Shown here piece by piece: positions 59,451-64,000 of a DNA stretch of 64,000 nucleotides. A model generated the notes under the pieces. It did not search any database. It was not told the DNA's origin and worked only from the letters and a program-made list of their open reading frames with translations. This DNA comes from Phoronis australis (lineage: Eukaryota; Phoronida; Phoronidae): contig NMRA01000127.1 in assembly GCA_002633005.1 (NCBI GenBank), positions 318,438-382,437 of the forward strand, written 5' to 3'. The position numbers were made by a program, and so were the translations under genes. How positions within the stretch are numbered: position 1 is the stretch's first letter; each line of letters starts with the position of its first letter.

Positions 59451-62400
59451 TTTGTGTTGTCAGTTAACAGATGTTCTGACTTTTAACCTAGACTGATTTC
59501 CTGAAACAGTCCACAGACTTATTTTTAACCAAACGACAAAAGAAAATAGTTGCTTTAAGAATCAGCTCAGAGATGATTTTAAACTGGAAATTGCAGGCTA
59601 ATTACTTATTTCTGTGATTGTGCTTGGGCAAATTAGTTAGAAACACAACCTATAGCAACCATGTGAATATGAAGTAGCTTGAAAATTTGACCGTGGCAAA
59701 TGACTGAACCATGTCTAGTAAGTATGTGGTGTTGTGGTGCTGGAGAATAACACTGTATTATGCGGGCTATGTGGGCCCGCGAAGTAGGTCATTAGTTCAA
59801 AGGTCATCTGTTTGCAGAATTTTTTGTTTTCACATTTACATATTGTCAATGAATACAATTGCACTTTGTTTGGCATAGATTATGTTGAAATAGCATTGTT
59901 GTTTAGTTCCTGCTATACATTAGCATGGCTAGGAGCATGCAAATACATGTTTAAACAGTAATGGCTAGTTGTTTTTAAGCCTGATTTAAGTCCATGGTGG
60001 TTGCTCTTTTTTCAAACGTGACGCCACTGGTGGTAAACATGCCTGGTGACTCGTTCAGACAAATTGAGGAGAACACTGAATTGTACTTCTTTTCTCAAGA
60101 CCACGAATTCTCGACGAATTAGGAGATGTGAAAATAAACTTCCCGTCTCCAGGTAACGCCACATAAATATTGTGAAAGCACAGGTTGCAAAATCTCATCT
60201 ACTCAATTTTTGATTTACTTTAGCCAAATTTGTTTCTGATAGCTGCTAGCCTGCTATTAGACATCTTGTGTTTACTCTTTGGTTATTGCTGTAATTTATA
60301 AAGCTGCCTATTCAAAAGAAATTCTTTCCTTGACAGAGTGAGTCTACTGATAAAGTTCAAGTCATCCCTGGTAGTGAATTATTGAACCAAGAGACTACAA
60401 AGTGACCAGCGTAGCACAAAGCGACCAGCTTTTTATCTCTCTCATCACCACCTCTGTGCTCCAGGTAACTTATTGTTTGACTTCTTGTCTGCGAATTAGG
60501 AACTTGGTTTTAATGTGTCATCTTTGTCTGTTTAATACTGTAGTGTTTGCCGTGTCACCTCACAATTCCTTTAGTTTTGTTTTAGTTAGGTTGTTATAGC
60601 TACAGGTATCCTGTTCTTAAAGGACACCCTGGTATCCTGTTTTCAAAAATGGTGAAATACGTTTTAGCAAACATAAAAGTCTGTTTTTTGTGTTTTGTGA
60701 ATCGGCAAATTAGATTTTAACTACACCAAAGTAATATACAACCTACATTTTTTTGGGGGGGGAGGTTGGGTTACTCTTTCTGGTGTATTTATGCTGCAGC
60801 TATGTTTTACTTATAATTTGCTCCACTCCATGATTATTGATTCTCAAAACCAAAAAAGAACAATGACACCTTCAGAAAGAAGAACAACTACTTGAAAATG
60901 TCCATTATAAAACGTTTGATTTTTGGCATGGTTTGATCACGGCTAACGAATTTGATGGATTGTGTTCATAATTTTTAGTAATGATGGGGTGAAATACATT
61001 AGAATTACCCTATCTATTACTGAAAAATGTAAATTCCCTGTGAAACCTCCAATGCTGTTGAAGTCAGATTCCGTGCATTCGGTCCGTTTTCGGTTATTAC
61101 CAAAAATCTGTGTCATTTGTTCAAAACTGTTCTCCAAGCTTTACAGTGCTAATAACCCCGCCTAATCATATAAATTGATATAACTTCCATTTTTACAGTT
61201 TGTTCAATTAGCCATCAGAGTTATCTTTTCCAGCTGAGGCACTAAATGTATCATTTCTGTAGTATTTGCTGGCCATACCAATGCAATGCTGACAGAACAA
61301 TTTAACAGCTGATGCAAAAAAGATACTGTAATACTGTTTACAAAATTAATACTCTGAACACTGAGGCCTGGTCTACTATGCTAATAGACAATCCAGGGTA
61401 TGTTTTCAGGAGATTATTTCAGTGCCTGTACCATTGCGCGTCATAGACCAACCCATTAGGTGGGCATTACTGAAGACTGTAATTCTTATGGAGTAGGGAT
61501 GTTGAGTATTAAAAGAGATGAGATTTCTACCACTATTCATTGAAATGATCAATATCGCTAAACGTACATGAAATATTAATTAGATCAGTTGATATTGTGA
61601 ATGGTGTGTGTATCTAACCATGTGTCGATAAATGTTAGTCAAAACCATGCCTTTTGCTGTTTGGCAGAACGTGACAAAGGGCGTAAAAAAATCTGTTCAT
61701 CGGGTTTAGAATCTGGGCGTTTCATTTTCCGGAATAACGTTGCTAAGGACTAAAAGGTTGTTCGTGTTGACTTGTTATAAGTCTGAAATAGAAGTAACAG
61801 GAAACATGTGCATTAACATTGCAGGTTAGAGAAAAAATAAAGTTCACTCTTTGAAGACATAATTGACCTAGATTTTTATGTGATTTATAATATTAATTAA
61901 AACTTGTAATGGTATTTAAAGTGCAACCATCCAACCTCCTCCCAGCTGTTATCGCAGCCTTAGTGTGTTAATATCGGACACGTTGCTGACATCACGGACG
62001 GACTAAGTTATAAGTAAGTCGGATACCCATATCGTTTTGATGAATGGCTAATGCAGGTTCTCGGCGGGTAACTGAAAAAGTCAAGCAGGTATCCAGATTG
62101 TAGGGACTGCTCTCACAGCTGCCTCAGACACACATTGAAAGTAAAATCAAAGTTGTTGTCTGTTCATGATGTCAGGCGGCGTGCATCTGCTGGGTTGAGA
62201 GTATTACTTGTGAGGTGTCGCGTTCGTCTGAGATGGTTTGCGAGTCATGCACATGACTTCTCAACTCATTGCTTACCGATGTTTAATTTTAATCCTACCC
62301 CTTGATGACATGATTGCGCCGCCAACTAAATATCTACAAACCCATAGATTTCTAGTCAGTAAAATGTACATTTTCTAAAAGCAAAAAGTCAGTAGAATTC

Positions 62401-63249
62401 GACTTTTTACTTTTTACCAGTCAATTATTAGTCTAAATATGCAACCATGAAAAGTTAGCAAAGAAAGAAAAGTACATTGATAGGTAACCAATCAATATCA
62501 TGGCCAACTTTTTTGCGTAAATGTTCAAGATGAAATCTCAATGTTGTTACGGTCTTCTAATACTCGTTTTCGTTATGAGTTTTTTCATGAAAGTCTTACC
62601 TTTTGATTGCCTCAGATGCAAAAGTGGAACGTGTTAAAAACAGTTTCTAACGTTGTTTTGGAGAACGGTGCATAAAGCATAGTATGTGAAAGTTTCATGT
62701 GAATCCGATCCGTCATTTCCCAGATATGATGTTCAAAATTAACGGATTCCTACATATCCTTAAAAGAACTTGGAGTAGCTTATGTTCCCTAACAATGTTG
62801 TGTCAAATGCTTTATTAACATGCGCATCTCACATGACTGCCATTTTTCTGATATGATGAGCTGGAGTTATAGAAATAATGCAGAGAGCGAAGTAGGTTCC
62901 TGAACTTTGGACCAGCACTTGAGATTTTGTATGATTTTTTTATCACGTGAAGCAAAAGTTTTCGCTATTCAATTTGTGGCTGGTTTGTCACATAAATTTA
63001 TTTGAAATGTATTACTTTATCAAGTGCTATCAGTCTGACAGTGTAAGTTTTGTCATTGATTTTCATTCTTGGATTTCCGCATGATGAAAAAATCATGAGT
63101 GTTTACCATGTATAAATAGCATTTAACCTAGACAACACCATTTTATGTCTGCCTTGTCGTAATGGTAATTATTACTTTGTGAGATTAAAAAAATCAGTTT
63201 TGTTCCATTACTTGTGTGTTTGACATGAAATTTACACACAATATTGAAA

Positions 63250-63950
63250 GTTACTACTATTATTTTGGGCTGCAATTGGACAGATTGTGGCACAGTGGCA
63301 GCCATTTTTGTGCACTCATGTCATACATATATGGGTGCACATTGCCATCTGGACGTCTTTCGGACTGATCTGGCAACCTCTCTGCCCCCTAGTGGCAATC
63401 GTTTTTGTACGTTTACCTTGGTATATTCAGATTTCTTCGATAGGTTTCATGAAATTTGGCACATGACGACGTGTTGACACTTAAGGATGAACTCAGCATT
63501 CTGCATCAGCTAGTTACAATTTTTGTCGTTACTGAGGCTGTTTTTGGTGTGCGTCCTCTGTCTACCAGTTACCGCTCCACGGATCAGTATGAATATTAGC
63601 AGAAATGTTCCTACTGAGGTGACCAAGTCTGATGTTGGTTTTCGGACAATCTGTGTACTTTGTCGCCTCCTAGTGGCTTTTTATGTGTTCGCAGCTGTCT
63701 TTGCTTGCCCTTTTTTCATGATCTTTATGAATTTGGTATGTTTTTTTATGACTATGATAACGGATGACGGTGACTTTCGGACAGATCTGACTACTGCTGT
63801 GCCTCCCCAGTGGCCATTGAAATTTAGTTTTTACATTTACCTTCGATTTCCTTCACAGAATTTCACGAGATGTGGCAAATAAACATCAACTTTCTAGTTT
63901 CCGAGAGGTGAAAAATATTCCTCATTGTTGACGGTGAGTTAGCGTTGTCC
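63250..63950. repeat. Dispersed repeat block B with recurrent CTAGTGGC motifs
   Basis: It shares with block A the order CATATATGGGTGCACATTGCC, GGACGTC, CTGCCCCCTAGTGGCAA, TTTCATGAAATTTGGCACAT and CGCCTCCTAGTGGC. Motifs lie at about 63383, 63664 and 63800. The block may continue beyond the window. Confidence 0.75.
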
Positions 63951-64000
63951 TCAGAGTGTTGGAAGTCATTGTCTTTGTTGGTGTTGCTAACATTATAGTT

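Larger units (their letters stand above)
51040..64000. other. Intergenic, repeat-bearing region without recognised genes
   Basis: No open frame here shows a recognisable domain or paired splice sites with coding character. Plus-strand AATAAA signals occur (for example near 51860 and 51967), so an unrecognised transcript cannot be excluded. Individual repeats are listed separately; about 57000-58600 and 59500-62500 show nothing that could be annotated. Confidence 0.55.

Noticed and set aside
1-64000. CRISPR arrays, bacterial operons, prophage or virus genes
   Set aside because: The window is a eukaryotic genome with spliced genes; the tandem repeats lack CRISPR spacing, and apart from the small LTR element nothing viral-like was seen.

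Overview
The window is a piece of an animal nuclear genome. It holds three intron-rich protein-coding genes, one tRNA gene and many small non-autonomous repeats. Introns are GT-AG, the standard code fits, and there are tRNA-derived SINEs, MITE-like inverted-repeat elements and one miniature LTR element. No Alu- or L1-like sequence was noticed. AT-richness, short coding exons in introns of about 0.2-4 kb and the repeat types suggest a (probably marine) invertebrate such as a hemichordate, lancelet, echinoderm or mollusc. The species cannot be fixed from sequence alone. Isolated N bases at 5706 and 11116 mark base-call uncertainty.

Layout. (1) 1-3196: intergenic. (2) 3197-10309, minus strand: a complete seven-exon crotonase-family gene (enoyl-CoA hydratase/isomerase-like, 318 aa) whose first exon encodes a probable mitochondrial presequence. 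Its first intron holds a nest of transposable elements: a 712-bp miniature LTR (TRIM-like) element with 5-bp target duplication, and several tRNA-derived SINE copies. (3) 10508-10579, plus strand: tRNA-Ala(UGC). (4) about 13.7-41.4 kb, plus strand: SEC31, the outer-coat COPII subunit, with 25 constitutive coding exons (1183 aa) and three extra phase-compatible exons just before the GWNDPP motif that activates Sar1/Sec23. Exon boundaries were placed by hand and every junction keeps frame. (5) 44201-48843 (5' exon probably near 51.0 kb), minus strand: a five-coding-exon longin R-SNARE of the VAMP7 type (239 aa). It is convergent with SEC31. (6) 51-64 kb: no gene recognised; diverged repeats, including two blocks with recurrent CTCF-core-like motifs.

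Two of the genes act in membrane traffic: SEC31 in ER export by COPII vesicles, the VAMP7-like protein in late endosome/lysosome or secretory fusion. The crotonase is a mitochondrial-type acyl-CoA enzyme. Nothing suggests the three are functionally linked beyond being housekeeping-type neighbours. The points most worth a second look are the TRIM-like element, a tandem array of decayed exon copies with duplicated 3' splice sites in SEC31, the cassette exons beside the SEC31 active motif, the missing second catalytic glutamate in the crotonase, and the CTCF-like motif arrays.
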